This document shows, in pieces, positions 32,578 to 43,405 of a stretch of DNA of 64,000 nt. Every line of letters starts with the position of its first letter. Position 1 is the first letter of the stretch. This stretch comes from Burkholderiales bacterium (GTDB taxonomy: Bacteria; Pseudomonadota; Gammaproteobacteria; Burkholderiales; WYBJ01), in the NCBI GenBank assembly GCA_022841915.1, contig JALHQN010000007.1:211284-275283 (forward strand). The letters run 5' to 3'. The notes beneath the pieces were generated by a model that was given only the letters and a program-made list of their open reading frames with translations, searched no databases and was not told the origin of the DNA. The position numbers and the translations under genes are program-made.

Positions 32578-33558
32578 GTGAGAAATGCACTGACGACCCA
32601 TCGATGTCTGGCGCTGCTTGCGGCGCTGCTGGCGATACCTGCCGGCAGCGCCAACGCGCAGAGCTATCCGAACAAGACGATCCGGATGGTCGTGCCCATC
32701 GGCGCAGGGGGTGGCACCGACACCATGGCGCGCCTGATCTCGCAGCGCCTGAGCGAGCAGATGAGTGTCGCGATCATCGTCGACAACAAGCCCGGCGCGG
32801 GCACGGTGATCGGCACCGAGTACGTTTCGAAAGCGCCCGCGGATGGCTATACGCTGATGACGGTGGCGCCCGAGTTCTCGATTCAGCCCAATCTGCGCAA
32901 GGTGCCGTACCATCCGATCAAGGACTTCAGCTTCATCACCCAATTGACCTCCGGTCAGTATTTCCTGACGACGCATCCTACGGTGCCCGTGAAGACGCCC
33001 CAGCAGTTTCTCGCGTTGGCCAAGGCCCGGCCTGGGCAGATCACCTTCGGTTCGTCGGGGCCAGGCAGCGCGAACCATCTCGCTGGCGTGCTGTTCCAGC
33101 ACATGACCGGAACCAAGATGCTTCACGTGCCCTACAAGAGCGCGGGTGCGGCGGGCACTGCGTTGATGGGGGGTGAAATCGATTTCATGTTCAGCAATGT
33201 CGCCTCGGCCATCACCCATGTCCGGTCCGGCCGCCTGCGGGCCATCGCCACCACGGGAGAGAAGCGTTCCCCGGCCGCCCCGGAAGTGCCGACCATCACC
33301 GAGACGGCCGTGAAGGGCTTCGTGGTCACGGGCTTTTACATCATGATGGCCCCTGCCGGCACACCGCGCGACATCGTCAACAAGCTCAGCACGGAATCGG
33401 TCAAGGCGCTGCAGTCGCAGCAATTGAGGGAGCGCCTCGCCGCGTTGGGGTTGGAGCCGGTCGGCAGTTCGCCCGAGGCGGCGACGGCCTTCATCCAGGC
33501 CGAGATCGCCAAGTGGGCGCCAGTCGTCAAGGCGGCGGGCGCCACCTCGGATCGATGA
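32578..33558 (+). CDS. TctC/Bug family substrate-binding protein
   Basis: GTG start; ALLAALLAIPAGSANAQSYPNKTIRMVVPIGAGGGTDTMARL... Confidence 0.92.
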   Translation: MRNALTTHRCLALLAALLAIPAGSANAQSYPNKTIRMVVPIGAGGGTDTMARLISQRLSEQMSVAIIVDNKPGAGTVIGTEYVSKAPADGYTLMTVAPEFSIQPNLRKVPYHPIKDFSFITQLTSGQYFLTTHPTVPVKTPQQFLALAKARPGQITFGSSGPGSANHLAGVLFQHMTGTKMLHVPYKSAGAAGTALMGGEIDFMFSNVASAITHVRSGRLRAIATTGEKRSPAAPEVPTITETAVKGFVVTGFYIMMAPAGTPRDIVNKLSTESVKALQSQQLRERLAALGLEPVGSSPEAATAFIQAEIAKWAPVVKAAGATSDR

Positions 33559-34931
33559 ATTGCATGGGCGCTCCTGATGCCGTCACGTTGCGGCTGGCGC
33601 GGTTCGTCTCGGATTTGCACGCGGAGTCGATTTCGGCAGCCCCGCTGCACCAAGGCAAGCGCTGCATCATCAACATGCTGGCGGTGGCATTGCATGCGAC
33701 GCAGGATCCGGCACTGGGAATGGTCCTGAAAGTGTTCAAGGAAGAGGGCGCGGCCAAGCGCGCGACCGTCATCGGCACCACCGTGCGTACCAGTTTGCAG
33801 AATGCGGCATTCACGAACGGGTTGCTGGCGCATCTCGACGATTACGACGACACCTTCTTTCCGACGGTATTGCATCCCTCCGCGCCGACGATTCCGGTGG
33901 CGCTGGCGCTGGCTGAGCAAGGTCATCGCAGCGGACGGGATTTCCTGGTCGCGAGCATGCTGGGTATCGAGGCGGCATGCAGGGTGGCACTCTCGATCCA
34001 GAACATGCGCCATGGCGCCGTTTGGCACATGACCGGGACCGCCGGCGTCTTTGGCGCTGCCGCGGCGGCGGGGCGTCTGCTGGGCATGGATGCCGACCGG
34101 ATGGCGTGCACCTTCGGGCTGGCGGGCACGCAAGCCTCGGGGCTGCGCGAAACGTTCGGCACCATGACGAAGGCCTTTCATCCGGCCCGCGCCGCGCAAT
34201 CGGGGCTGCTCGCCGCCTTGCTGGTGCAGGAGGGCTTCACCAGCGCGCGTACCATCCTGGAGGGGCGGCACGGCTTCTCGGCGGCGTTCGCTCCCGACGA
34301 TACGGATTTTTCGGCGATCACCGAGGGGCTGGGGGAGCGCTGGCAACTCATGGACAATGCACCCAAGCCCTACGCATCGGCCATACTGAGCCATCCATTG
34401 ATCGACGCGATGCTCGCCTTGCGTCGAGAACCCGGTGTGGCCCCCGATCGAATCGTCGCAATACGCGCGCGCGTCAATCCGCTTACCATCAAGCTCGAGA
34501 GCCGGCCAGCGCCTGCGACCGGCCTGGAGGCGCGCCTTTCGTTTCAGCACGCCATGACCGTCGCGCTGATCGACGGCGCCTGTCTTCCCGTTCAGTTCAC
34601 CGATGAGCGTGTTCATGATCCGGTCGTCCGTGACCTGAGGGGCAAGATCGAGACCCACAGCGATGCCGCCATTGCCCAGGATCAGTGCGAAGTCACGCTG
34701 ACCTTGGACGACGGCACCACCTACACGCAGTTCATCGAGCACGCCACCGGCAGCCCCGCTCGGCCTGTCACGGATGCGCAGTTGGAGACGAAGTTCTTCG
34801 TGCTCGCGGGCAGTGTCTTGCCTAAGGCAAGGACACAGCGGTTGCTCGACGCGCTCTGGGCGCTCGAACAGGCGGAGGATGTCGCCGCGGTGATCGCCCT
34901 GTGCCGCCCTGTCGGTCGCCGAGGCGCATGA
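33555..34931 (+). CDS. MmgE/PrpD family protein
   Basis: MNCMGAPDAVTLRLARFVSD...HLDDYDDTFFPTVLHPSAPT...; ATGA overlap with upstream SBP. Confidence 0.9.
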   Translation: MNCMGAPDAVTLRLARFVSDLHAESISAAPLHQGKRCIINMLAVALHATQDPALGMVLKVFKEEGAAKRATVIGTTVRTSLQNAAFTNGLLAHLDDYDDTFFPTVLHPSAPTIPVALALAEQGHRSGRDFLVASMLGIEAACRVALSIQNMRHGAVWHMTGTAGVFGAAAAAGRLLGMDADRMACTFGLAGTQASGLRETFGTMTKAFHPARAAQSGLLAALLVQEGFTSARTILEGRHGFSAAFAPDDTDFSAITEGLGERWQLMDNAPKPYASAILSHPLIDAMLALRREPGVAPDRIVAIRARVNPLTIKLESRPAPATGLEARLSFQHAMTVALIDGACLPVQFTDERVHDPVVRDLRGKIETHSDAAIAQDQCEVTLTLDDGTTYTQFIEHATGSPARPVTDAQLETKFFVLAGSVLPKARTQRLLDALWALEQAEDVAAVIALCRPVGRRGA

Positions 34932-34986
34932 TTGCCGGCCTGCATGGCAGTCGGCGAGTCGGGCTCTGCGCTAAGCCATCGCGAGG

Positions 34987-36333
34987 CTAATCGCCCGCGA
35001 GCTTGCGCATGATCGGGCCGATGTCGGTGAGCGATTCGAAGTCGTCGAGTGCGCCGAACAATTCCTGGGCGTACGCCCGCGAGAACACCTGCTCGGCGCA
35101 GTCGATGAACTTGGGCGCGAGATAGCGCACGAACTCGTCCGAGCTGCGTCCCTCGGCATCGTCGCGCGTCACGCAATGGCGATCGCCGTTCTTGAGCTCG
35201 ACGGTCAACTGGCATTGCTGTGAGAGGGACTCCAAGCCGGGAATGCCGACCGCATGCGTGCACGCAACCAACCGTTGAAGCTCCGGGCGGCCCACGTTTT
35301 CGTCATTGAAGTGGCGCAGGCTGATCGTGCCGTCGGCGAGCGCCGCCGCCAGCGTGTACTGAATGCTGAACTTGCCTTCCAGACCGTTCGTGACCTGGGG
35401 GCGATTCACGTGCGTGATGCGTCGCTGGTTCAGCGCGATCGTGATCGATTCGATCTCCTCCAGGCGCAGCGGGTGTTGGCGGATCAGGTCCAGGGCCGCA
35501 TCGATGGGCGCGTGGGTCGATCCGCAAGAGGGATACTTCTTGAATTTCAAGCCCGAGCGCATGATCTCGAACTCTTCGCTGAACGCCGAAGCGGCTTCTG
35601 CGCGATAGTGGCCGGGGCCGTTGTAGACATCGAAGAAGCCTTGCTTGCCTTCCAGGGCTGCTGGGTTGGCGGTGAGTCCCGCAGCGGCGAACTGCGCGCA
35701 AAGCACGCCCTTCTGACTCGCTTGCCCGACTTGCAATGGCTTGGCCATCGAGCCGAAATTGGCCTTGATGCCTGAGGCCATCGACGCCGCGAGTGCCAGT
35801 GCGTTGAGCGCCTGGTCGCTGTCCAAGCGCAGCAGACGCGCCACGGCGGCCGCGGCGCCGAACACGCCCAAGGTCGCGGTCGGGTGCCAGCCCTTCTCGT
35901 AATGCTCGAAGTGGACCGCGTGAGCGAGCCGCGTGGCGATCTCGAAGCCCACCACATAGGCTTCCAGAATCTCGCGGCCCGTGCTGGCTCGCTCCTCGGC
36001 GACGGCGAGCAGGGCAGGGACGAGCACGACACTGGGGTGCCCGCCAAGAACGAAGTTCGAGTCGTCGAAGTCGAGCGCGTGGCCCGAGGTGGCGTTGGCC
36101 AGAGCCGCATCGGACGCGCTGACGCGGATGCTGCCCGGGAGCACCGTCGAGCTGCCGCGTGAAGTGGCCGCTACCTGACGGGAGACGATCTTCGCAACGG
36201 GCTCGATGCTGCCCGCGATGGTTACACCCAGCACATCGATCAGCGCATGTCTCGCCCGCGTGAGCGCGGCTGATGGAATGCGGTCGGCGGGAGTTTGAGC
36301 GATGAACTGCGCGAGGGTGGCCAGATGGGTCAT
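34987..36333 (-). CDS. MmgE/PrpD family protein
   Basis: MTHLATLAQFIAQTPADRIP...HALDFDDSNFVLGGHPSVVLVPALLA...KKYPSCGSTHAPIDAALDL. Confidence 0.92.
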   Translation of the reverse strand: MTHLATLAQFIAQTPADRIPSAALTRARHALIDVLGVTIAGSIEPVAKIVSRQVAATSRGSSTVLPGSIRVSASDAALANATSGHALDFDDSNFVLGGHPSVVLVPALLAVAEERASTGREILEAYVVGFEIATRLAHAVHFEHYEKGWHPTATLGVFGAAAAVARLLRLDSDQALNALALAASMASGIKANFGSMAKPLQVGQASQKGVLCAQFAAAGLTANPAALEGKQGFFDVYNGPGHYRAEAASAFSEEFEIMRSGLKFKKYPSCGSTHAPIDAALDLIRQHPLRLEEIESITIALNQRRITHVNRPQVTNGLEGKFSIQYTLAAALADGTISLRHFNDENVGRPELQRLVACTHAVGIPGLESLSQQCQLTVELKNGDRHCVTRDDAEGRSSDEFVRYLAPKFIDCAEQVFSRAYAQELFGALDDFESLTDIGPIMRKLAGD

Positions 36334-37006
36334 GGGAGGGGCTCCTGATGACGGAACCCGGCGCCTTGCCGGCGCCGGATCGGGCGGGCGAGGGTTGGGT
36401 TCTCGGACAACGAGCATGAAGAGTCGCTGCTCGAAAGTCAATTGCCAGGCCGCGACATTGCCAGGCCGCCGCGTCTCGAGTCGATCGTGCTTGGGCAGTG
36501 ATGCATGGCATTGAGTGGCTGGTCGGGGCATCGTGCCACGCCGGCTTGGCTCTGCAATACAGGTTGCTGCTTGCTTCTCCATGCAACGTACGTAGTGATG
36601 CCGCTCTGCGCAAGCAGGACGAATCGACGCGCCGCATGCGCTTCGGCGCGAACGCGTGGGTACAAAAACGCTGGCGAATCTCGCCTCACGGAGAAAAAGG
36701 CACTAGGAAGGTGCCGGGCGTGGTCAGACTGCACCGGCGTCGTGCCCGTGAAGCCTCGCGCGATCCACAAAGAGGCACGCATGCAATGCGATAGGCGCTA
36801 TTCCCAGGATGGCACGCGTTCTGCTTTAGGTTGCCGCGGAGCATGGGGGCAAAAGGCCAACCGCGCCTCATATTCTCAGCGCGTACGCAACACGCTGAGC
36901 GACGGCAAGGGTGCGGCAGCCCGCTCGGGAAAGTCATTCGATATGCGACCGACTGGGCTGAGGCAGCCTCCTCGCAGTTATGCATCGGGGTCGATAGGAA
37001 GCTAAC

Positions 37007-37219
37007 GTGAAAAGAAAAGCCGTTACCGGCGATTTGATACTTGCCCAGGCGAGACAACTGCACGGCATGCCGCTTTCGATGAAGCGCGCCAACGAACTCG
37101 CGTCCGAGGTACAGAAGCTCAACGACGCTGTCAAAAACGCAGAGCATCTGCTCGATTTCAATGACGACCCGGCGCGGTTCGCCGCGACACTCGTCCGTCT
37201 CAAAGGCAAGACGCGATGA
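37007..37219 (+). CDS. AtzG-like (DUF4089-type) amidase small subunit
   Basis: 70 aa; GTG start; LSMKRANELASEVQKLNDAVKNAEHLLDFNDDPARFAATL; overlaps the amidase start by 4 nt. Confidence 0.6.
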   Translation: MKRKAVTGDLILAQARQLHGMPLSMKRANELASEVQKLNDAVKNAEHLLDFNDDPARFAATLVRLKGKTR

Positions 37220-38628
37220 AGGGTGAACTCGTCGACTTGAGCCTGACTGCGGTGGCCGAGGCCATTCGTAAGCGCAAGGTGTCCTCGGTGGAAGTGGCTC
37301 GTGCCTGTCTCGAGCGGATCGACCGAATACAGCCGAGCGTGAACTGCTATATCGGCATCGAGCGTGCCGGGGTGCTGCGCGCCGCACGCAAGGCCGATGA
37401 GGCAATCGCGAAGCGTCGAGCGCTAGGTCCACTGCATGGCGTGCCGCTTGCACACAAGGACATGTACTACCGCGCGGGCAAGATCAGCACCGGTGGGGCG
37501 CATATCCTGCGCGACTACAAGCCGAACATCGACTCGACAGCGGGTGCAAGGCTGGATGCCGCGGGGGCGCTCTGGCTCGGCACGCTCAACATGGCCGAGT
37601 TCGCGGCCAATCCGACGGGGCACAATGTGCACTTCGGCCACTGTCGCAATCCTTGGAACACCGAGCACATCACCGGTGGATCATCGAGTGGTTCGGGGGC
37701 CGCAGTGGCTGCCCGCACCTGCTTCGGATCGCTCGGGTCGGACACCGGAGGCTCCGTCCGTTTGCCCGCAGCCGCCAACGGTGTCGTCGGCCTGAAACCG
37801 ACTTACGGACTGATCAGTCGCTACGGGATCGTTCCCCGCTCGTGGTCCCACGACACCGTCGGACCGCTTACCCGCACGGTGCGGGATTGTGCACGCATGA
37901 CGCGAGTCGTGGCGGGCAGCGATCCGAACGATCCCACATCGACGAGCGAGCTCATTCCGAATTACGAAGAGGGCATCGATGCCGGCATCAAGGGGCTGCG
38001 CATCGGCGTGCCGCGTCGGTACTATTGCGATGACATCACGGACGACGTCCGCAGCGCCATGGACGCCAGCCTCGCCGCGTTGCGCTCGCTGGGCGCCCGC
38101 ATCGTGCCTGTGGACGCGCCGGATCCGAAGCGCCTGTTCTTGGTTTCCAATCTGATCACCAAGTGCGAGGCGGCCGCGATCCACGCACGCTGGATGCGCG
38201 AGCGTCCCGAGGACTATTCCATGGTGGTACGCGCTCGCGTCGAGGACGGCTTTCATGTTCCGGCCGTGGCCTATATCGAGGCACTCAATCTGCGCCCGCA
38301 CTTTCTCGAGGAATTCGTAAGCACCGTGTTCTCGAAGTGCGACGTGCTGCATTGCCCGGTCATGACGCTGCCCGTCCCCACGATCGCCGAGACCGACCCT
38401 GCGGCACCGGGCGATGTGCCGCGCATCATCGAGCGGTTGACGCGCAACACCCGGCCGTTCAATCACCTGGGTACGCCGGCGCTGTCCGTGCCGGCGGGCT
38501 TCTCCAACAACGGTCTGCCGGTGGCGTTCCAACTCGTCGGGCGCCCTTACTCCGAGGCTTTGCTTTTTCGCGCCGGACACGCCTATCAGTCGGTAACGGA
38601 CTGGCACGCGCGGGCGCCGGCGCTCTGA
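37216..38628 (+). CDS. Amidase (GatA/AtzE-like)
   Basis: [60 protein letters not shown]. Confidence 0.92.
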   Translation: MKGELVDLSLTAVAEAIRKRKVSSVEVARACLERIDRIQPSVNCYIGIERAGVLRAARKADEAIAKRRALGPLHGVPLAHKDMYYRAGKISTGGAHILRDYKPNIDSTAGARLDAAGALWLGTLNMAEFAANPTGHNVHFGHCRNPWNTEHITGGSSSGSGAAVAARTCFGSLGSDTGGSVRLPAAANGVVGLKPTYGLISRYGIVPRSWSHDTVGPLTRTVRDCARMTRVVAGSDPNDPTSTSELIPNYEEGIDAGIKGLRIGVPRRYYCDDITDDVRSAMDASLAALRSLGARIVPVDAPDPKRLFLVSNLITKCEAAAIHARWMRERPEDYSMVVRARVEDGFHVPAVAYIEALNLRPHFLEEFVSTVFSKCDVLHCPVMTLPVPTIAETDPAAPGDVPRIIERLTRNTRPFNHLGTPALSVPAGFSNNGLPVAFQLVGRPYSEALLFRAGHAYQSVTDWHARAPAL

Positions 38629-38636
38629 ACACCATC

Positions 38637-39668
38637 ATGTCGCAAGCATCCTCCGCACCGCTGGTCGAGGTCGACGATCTGTGTGTTCGCTTCGTCGGCC
38701 CCGACGCCACCGTGAGCGCCGTGAACGGGGTGAGCTTCGCGCTCGCGCCGGGGGAGGTCCTCGGCATCCTGGGCGAATCCGGCAGCGGCAAAAGCGTGAC
38801 GCTGCGAGCCTTGATGCGTCTGCTGCCTCACCGCAAGACACGCATGGACGGGCGGATCACCATCGCAGGCCACGATATTCTGCGGCTCGATGCGCAGGCG
38901 TTGGCGCGGGTACGCGGTCCGGTCGTCGCCATGGTGTTTCAAGAGCCGATGACCGCACTCGACCCGGTGTTCACCATCGGCCAGCAGATCGCTGAGGCCA
39001 TTCGTACCCACGAGTCGATCGATGGAGTCGCTGCGCGACGGCGCGCTCTGGAACTGCTCGAACTGGTGCAGATTCCATCGGCGGCACGCCGGCTGGATGC
39101 TTACCCGCATCAACTGTCTGGCGGGCTGCGCCAGCGGGCGATGATCGCGATCGCGCTTGCCTGTCGTCCGTCTGTCCTGCTCGCCGACGAGCCGACCACG
39201 GCGCTGGATGCCACCGTGCAGATCCAGATCCTGCTGCTGTTGCGCACCTTGCAGCGCGAACTCGGCATGGCGATGATTTTCGTCACCCATGACCTCGGCG
39301 TTGCGGCCGAGGTGTCGCACCGCGTCGCTGTGATGTACGCCGGTCGCTTCGTGGAGACCGGACACGTCAACGACGTCGTCAAGCGGCCCAGCCATCCCTA
39401 TACCCAAGGTCTGCTCGGCTCCACGGTGCATGGTGTCGCCAAGGGAACCAAGCTGTCCACCATCCCGGGTGCGCCCCCCAATCTTGCGCGCCTGCCCGAA
39501 GGCTGCAGTTTCGCACCGCGATGCGGCTATGCGCAGCAGGCGTGCCGAGTGGCAGTTCCGGCGCAAGTCGAGGAGGGCGGGACATCCGGGGTTCCGCATC
39601 TCACGCGCTGTGTGCGTGTGCAGGCGAGTTCGGCAGCCTGCGGCACCACCGTGCCGACGACCGCATGA
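38637..39668 (+). CDS. Peptide/opine-type ABC transporter ATP-binding protein (DppD-like)
   Basis: [47 protein letters not shown]-terminal oligopeptide [10 protein letters not shown]. Confidence 0.93.
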   Translation: MSQASSAPLVEVDDLCVRFVGPDATVSAVNGVSFALAPGEVLGILGESGSGKSVTLRALMRLLPHRKTRMDGRITIAGHDILRLDAQALARVRGPVVAMVFQEPMTALDPVFTIGQQIAEAIRTHESIDGVAARRRALELLELVQIPSAARRLDAYPHQLSGGLRQRAMIAIALACRPSVLLADEPTTALDATVQIQILLLLRTLQRELGMAMIFVTHDLGVAAEVSHRVAVMYAGRFVETGHVNDVVKRPSHPYTQGLLGSTVHGVAKGTKLSTIPGAPPNLARLPEGCSFAPRCGYAQQACRVAVPAQVEEGGTSGVPHLTRCVRVQASSAACGTTVPTTA

Positions 39669-39822
39669 CGGGCGATCAAGTCATGCGCGCCGACGATGGC
39701 AAGACGAAGATCGCGGCCAGGCAGGGGGTGGATGCACGGTCTGCAACATCTTGACGGCGCGAGCCCGATCCAGAACGAAGCACGACGTCCCACAATCGAG
39801 TTGACCCACAGGAGGCACGTAT

Positions 39823-41433
39823 ATGGTTTCGCATCGATGGAAGCACCCGCTGGTTCTCGCGCTATGCATGGCGCTGGCGGCGCCGGGCGCCGCGCTGGCC
39901 CAATCGAAGCCGCTGCGCGTCGGCATGACGCTCAGCGACATTCCGACGACGAGCGGTCAGCCCAATGGTGGCTTCGAGGGCTATCGCATGACCGGATATA
40001 CCCTCTACGACGCCCTGATCAACTGGAAGCTCGACGACGCCAAGGTGTCACCGACCCTCATGCCGGGCCTGGCCACCGAGTGGAAGGTCGACGAGAAGGA
40101 CCAGACCAAGTGGGTGTTCAAGTTGCGCAAGGGCGTGAAGTTCCACGACGGTTCGGAGTTCAATGCCGACGCCGTCGTCTGGAACTTCGACAAGCTCTTC
40201 ACCAAAGAGGCCCCGCAGTTCGATGCCAACCAGCGCGCGCAGGTCGCGGGCCGGATCCTTTCCATCAAGGGCTGGCGCAAGGTCGACGACTACACCGTGG
40301 AACTGACGACGAAGACGCCGGACTCCACCTTTCCGTACCAGGTGAGCTACGTGCTCTATTCGAGCCCGGCGCAATGGGAGAAGCTCGGTCGCGACTGGAA
40401 GAGATTCGCGGCCCAGCCTTCGGGCACCGGCCCGTTCAAGCTCGAGAAGCTCGTCCCGCGTGAGCGTGCTGAACTGGTCCGCAACCCGGCCTACTGGGAT
40501 CCCAAGCGCATGGCCAAGTCCGAGCGATTGGTCCTGCTACCGATCCCCGAAGCCACGACGCGCGCCTCGGCGCTGCTCTCCGGCCAGGTCGATTTCATCG
40601 AAGCGCCGCCGCCGGACTTCGTGCCGCGGTTGAAGAGTTCGAAGATGCAGATCACGGCCAATGTCTATCCGCACTTCTGGCCGTACTTCATGAGCTTCCG
40701 CGAAGGGTCTCCCTGGCGCGATATCCGTGTCCGCAAAGCGGTGAACCTCGCCATCGATCGGGCCGGTGTCATCAAGATCATCGGCGGATACGCAGAGCCG
40801 GCGAAGGGCATCGTCGATCCCGGGCACATCTGGTTCGGCAAGCCCAGTTTCGACATCAAGTACGACCCGAACGCGGCGAAGAAACTGCTCGCCGAAGCGG
40901 GCTATGGACCGGGCAAGCCGCTCGCCCTCAAGGTCATGGTCGCTCCTTCAGGCTCCGGCCAGATGCTGCCCAAGCCGATGAACGAGTTCATCCAGCAAAA
41001 CCTGAAGGCGGTCGGCATCAACCTCGAACTGATCACGGTCGACTGGGAGACGGTGCGCAATTGTCGGCGGGCAGGGGCGGGCTCTCCGGTGTGTCAGGGT
41101 GCTCACGGCATCAATAACTCCTCCGGGACAGTGGATCCGTTTAGTGCGTTCTCGCGCGTCTATCACACGGGCAGCATTCCGCCGAACGGCTTCAACTTCA
41201 TGCACTACAGCGATCCCAAGGCCGACGAGTTGATGGACCGTGCCGGACGCACGTTCGACGACGCAAAGCGCGATGCGCTGCTCGCCGAGCTGCACGCCTA
41301 CCTGGTGGATCAGGCCGTCGACGTGTGGGTCGTTCACGACGTCGGGCCGCGCGCGATGTCGTCGAAGGTCAAGGGCTTCGTGCAGGTGAAGCACTGGTTC
41401 CAGGATCTTGCTCCGGTCTACGTAGAGAACTGA
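39823..41433 (+). CDS. ABC transporter substrate-binding protein (SBP family 5)
   Basis: Signal peptide; KWVFKLRKGVKFHDGSEFNADAVVWNFDKLF; PSGTGPFKLEKLVPRERAELVRNPAYWD. Confidence 0.93.
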   Translation: MVSHRWKHPLVLALCMALAAPGAALAQSKPLRVGMTLSDIPTTSGQPNGGFEGYRMTGYTLYDALINWKLDDAKVSPTLMPGLATEWKVDEKDQTKWVFKLRKGVKFHDGSEFNADAVVWNFDKLFTKEAPQFDANQRAQVAGRILSIKGWRKVDDYTVELTTKTPDSTFPYQVSYVLYSSPAQWEKLGRDWKRFAAQPSGTGPFKLEKLVPRERAELVRNPAYWDPKRMAKSERLVLLPIPEATTRASALLSGQVDFIEAPPPDFVPRLKSSKMQITANVYPHFWPYFMSFREGSPWRDIRVRKAVNLAIDRAGVIKIIGGYAEPAKGIVDPGHIWFGKPSFDIKYDPNAAKKLLAEAGYGPGKPLALKVMVAPSGSGQMLPKPMNEFIQQNLKAVGINLELITVDWETVRNCRRAGAGSPVCQGAHGINNSSGTVDPFSAFSRVYHTGSIPPNGFNFMHYSDPKADELMDRAGRTFDDAKRDALLAELHAYLVDQAVDVWVVHDVGPRAMSSKVKGFVQVKHWFQDLAPVYVEN

Positions 41434-41515
41434 TCGTTCTCGGAGCGGGGCGGGCGATGTCCGCTCCGCGATCGGGCTTCCGATTGTAGTCATTGAACTT
41501 CAGGTCACCGCCAGC

Positions 41516-42457
41516 GTGTTTCAGTATATTTTGAGCAGACTGCTCTACACCTTTCCGATCGCGATCGGCGTTTCGCTGATCGTCTTCGCCCTGGTGCACC
41601 TCGCGCCCGGCGATCCGCTGTCGGCGGTCATGGGCGAAGTCGATCAGACGATGATCGCGGAGATGCGCGCATCGTTCGGCTATGACAAACCGCTGCCCCT
41701 GCAGTACATGACCTGGTTGGGCAGTGTGGCCAGCGGGGAACTCGGGTACTCGTTGCGTTCCGGGCAGGCCGTGCTCGAGATTCTGCTGTCGGCTGCTGCC
41801 AACACGATAGCGCTGGGAGTGCTCGCCTCGCTTCTCGGCTTCTCCGTCGGCATCGCGGCCGGCATGTTCGCCGGTTACCGCAACGGCACTTGGCTCGACA
41901 AGGTCGTGTCGGCCTCGGCGATCGCCGGCGTGTCAATGCCGCATTACTGGCTTGCCATCGTGCTGGTCATCGTCTTTTCGGTCGAGTGGGGTCTGCTGCC
42001 GGCGGTCGGTGCCGGTTCGGCCTCCTCCATGTTCAGCTGGGAATCCTTTCAGCACATGATTCTTCCGACCATCGCGCTTTCCGCCATTCCCTGCGCGATC
42101 GTGGCGCGGACGACGCGAGCCTGCGTCATGGAGATACTGAGCATGGAATTCGTCGAGGCGCTGCGTGCGCGGGGCCTGTCTGAATCGCGCATTACCTTGC
42201 ATGTGACCCGTAACGCGTTGCCGACCGTGCTGGCCGTGATGGGACTGCAGTTCGCCAACTTGCTCGGCGGCTCGATCCTCGTCGAGACCGTCTTCGCCTG
42301 GCCGGGCACCGGATCCGTACTCAATCAGGCCATTTTCGATCGCGACATCCCGGTGCTGCAGGGCACGATCCTGCTGCTGGCGATGTTTTTCGTCGTGACC
42401 AACCTGGTGATCGACATTCTCCAGACCTGGGCCGATCCCAGGGTCAGCCGTCATTGA
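41516..42457 (+). CDS. ABC transporter permease (DppB-like)
   Basis: FQYILSRLLYTFPIAIGVSLIVFALVHLAPGDP; GLSESRITLHVTRNALPTVLAVMGLQFANLLGGSILVETVFAWPG. Confidence 0.93.
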   Translation: MFQYILSRLLYTFPIAIGVSLIVFALVHLAPGDPLSAVMGEVDQTMIAEMRASFGYDKPLPLQYMTWLGSVASGELGYSLRSGQAVLEILLSAAANTIALGVLASLLGFSVGIAAGMFAGYRNGTWLDKVVSASAIAGVSMPHYWLAIVLVIVFSVEWGLLPAVGAGSASSMFSWESFQHMILPTIALSAIPCAIVARTTRACVMEILSMEFVEALRARGLSESRITLHVTRNALPTVLAVMGLQFANLLGGSILVETVFAWPGTGSVLNQAIFDRDIPVLQGTILLLAMFFVVTNLVIDILQTWADPRVSRH

Positions 42458-43404
42458 GCACCCGTATGAGCAACTCCGAACAGTCCACAGTGCGCGTCAG
42501 TCTCGATACACCCGGAGCAGTCGGTTCGGCGCCGGGCATGGATGTCCCGGTCGGCTACGCGCAGGCGCGTTCTTACTGGCGCGGTGTGTTTCACCGGGTA
42601 TTGCGCGACCGAGTCACCATCGGATGCACTCTGGTGCTCGGGCTGCTCGTGTTCCTGGCGATCGCGGCGCCGGTGTTGCCGCTCATCGATCCGGATGTCG
42701 CGAACTCGGGCGACCGGCTGCTACCCATCGGTTCGCCGGGCCACCTGCTCGGCACCGACGAATTGGGCCGCGACATGCTGTCCCGACTGATACACGGCGC
42801 GCGGCTCTCGCTGCTGATGGGCGTCGGGCCGGTGGCGGTTGCACTGCTCGTGGGCGGGGTCCTGGGCCTGACGGCCGGTTATCTCGGCGGGCGCACCAAC
42901 ATGATCATCATGCGGATCACGGATGTGTTTTACGCGTTTCCGTCGATTCTTCTCGCCGTGGCCATTGCCGGAGCGCTGGGGGCCGGCATCACCAACGCGC
43001 TGGTGGCGATCACGATCGTCTTCATTCCGCCCATCACGCGGGTCGTCGAAAGCGTGACGACGCAGTTGCGGTCGATGGATTTCATCGATGCAGCGCGCGC
43101 CAGTGGGGCCAGCACGTTCTCCATCATACGCACCCATATCCTGGGCAACGTGCTCGGTCCGGTGCTGGTCTATGCCACCGTACTGGTTAGCGTGGCGATC
43201 GTTATCGCAGCGGGTCTTTCCTTCATCGGGCTGGGGGCGAGTCCCCCGGAAGCCGAGTGGGGGTTGATGCTGAACACGCTGCGCCAGTCGATCTTCCTCG
43301 CGCCCTGGATCTCCTTGCTGCCCGGACTGATGATCTTCATCACCTCCATGTGCTTCAATCTGATCAGCGACGGGTTGCGGTCGGCCATGGACGTGAGGTA
43401 CTGA
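42454..43404 (+). CDS. ABC transporter permease (DppC-like)
   Basis: GSPGHLLGTDELGRDMLSRLIHGARLSLLMG; FIGLGASPPEAEWGLMLNTLRQ. Confidence 0.93.
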   Translation: MSTRMSNSEQSTVRVSLDTPGAVGSAPGMDVPVGYAQARSYWRGVFHRVLRDRVTIGCTLVLGLLVFLAIAAPVLPLIDPDVANSGDRLLPIGSPGHLLGTDELGRDMLSRLIHGARLSLLMGVGPVAVALLVGGVLGLTAGYLGGRTNMIIMRITDVFYAFPSILLAVAIAGALGAGITNALVAITIVFIPPITRVVESVTTQLRSMDFIDAARASGASTFSIIRTHILGNVLGPVLVYATVLVSVAIVIAAGLSFIGLGASPPEAEWGLMLNTLRQSIFLAPWISLLPGLMIFITSMCFNLISDGLRSAMDVRY

Positions 43405-43405
43405 G

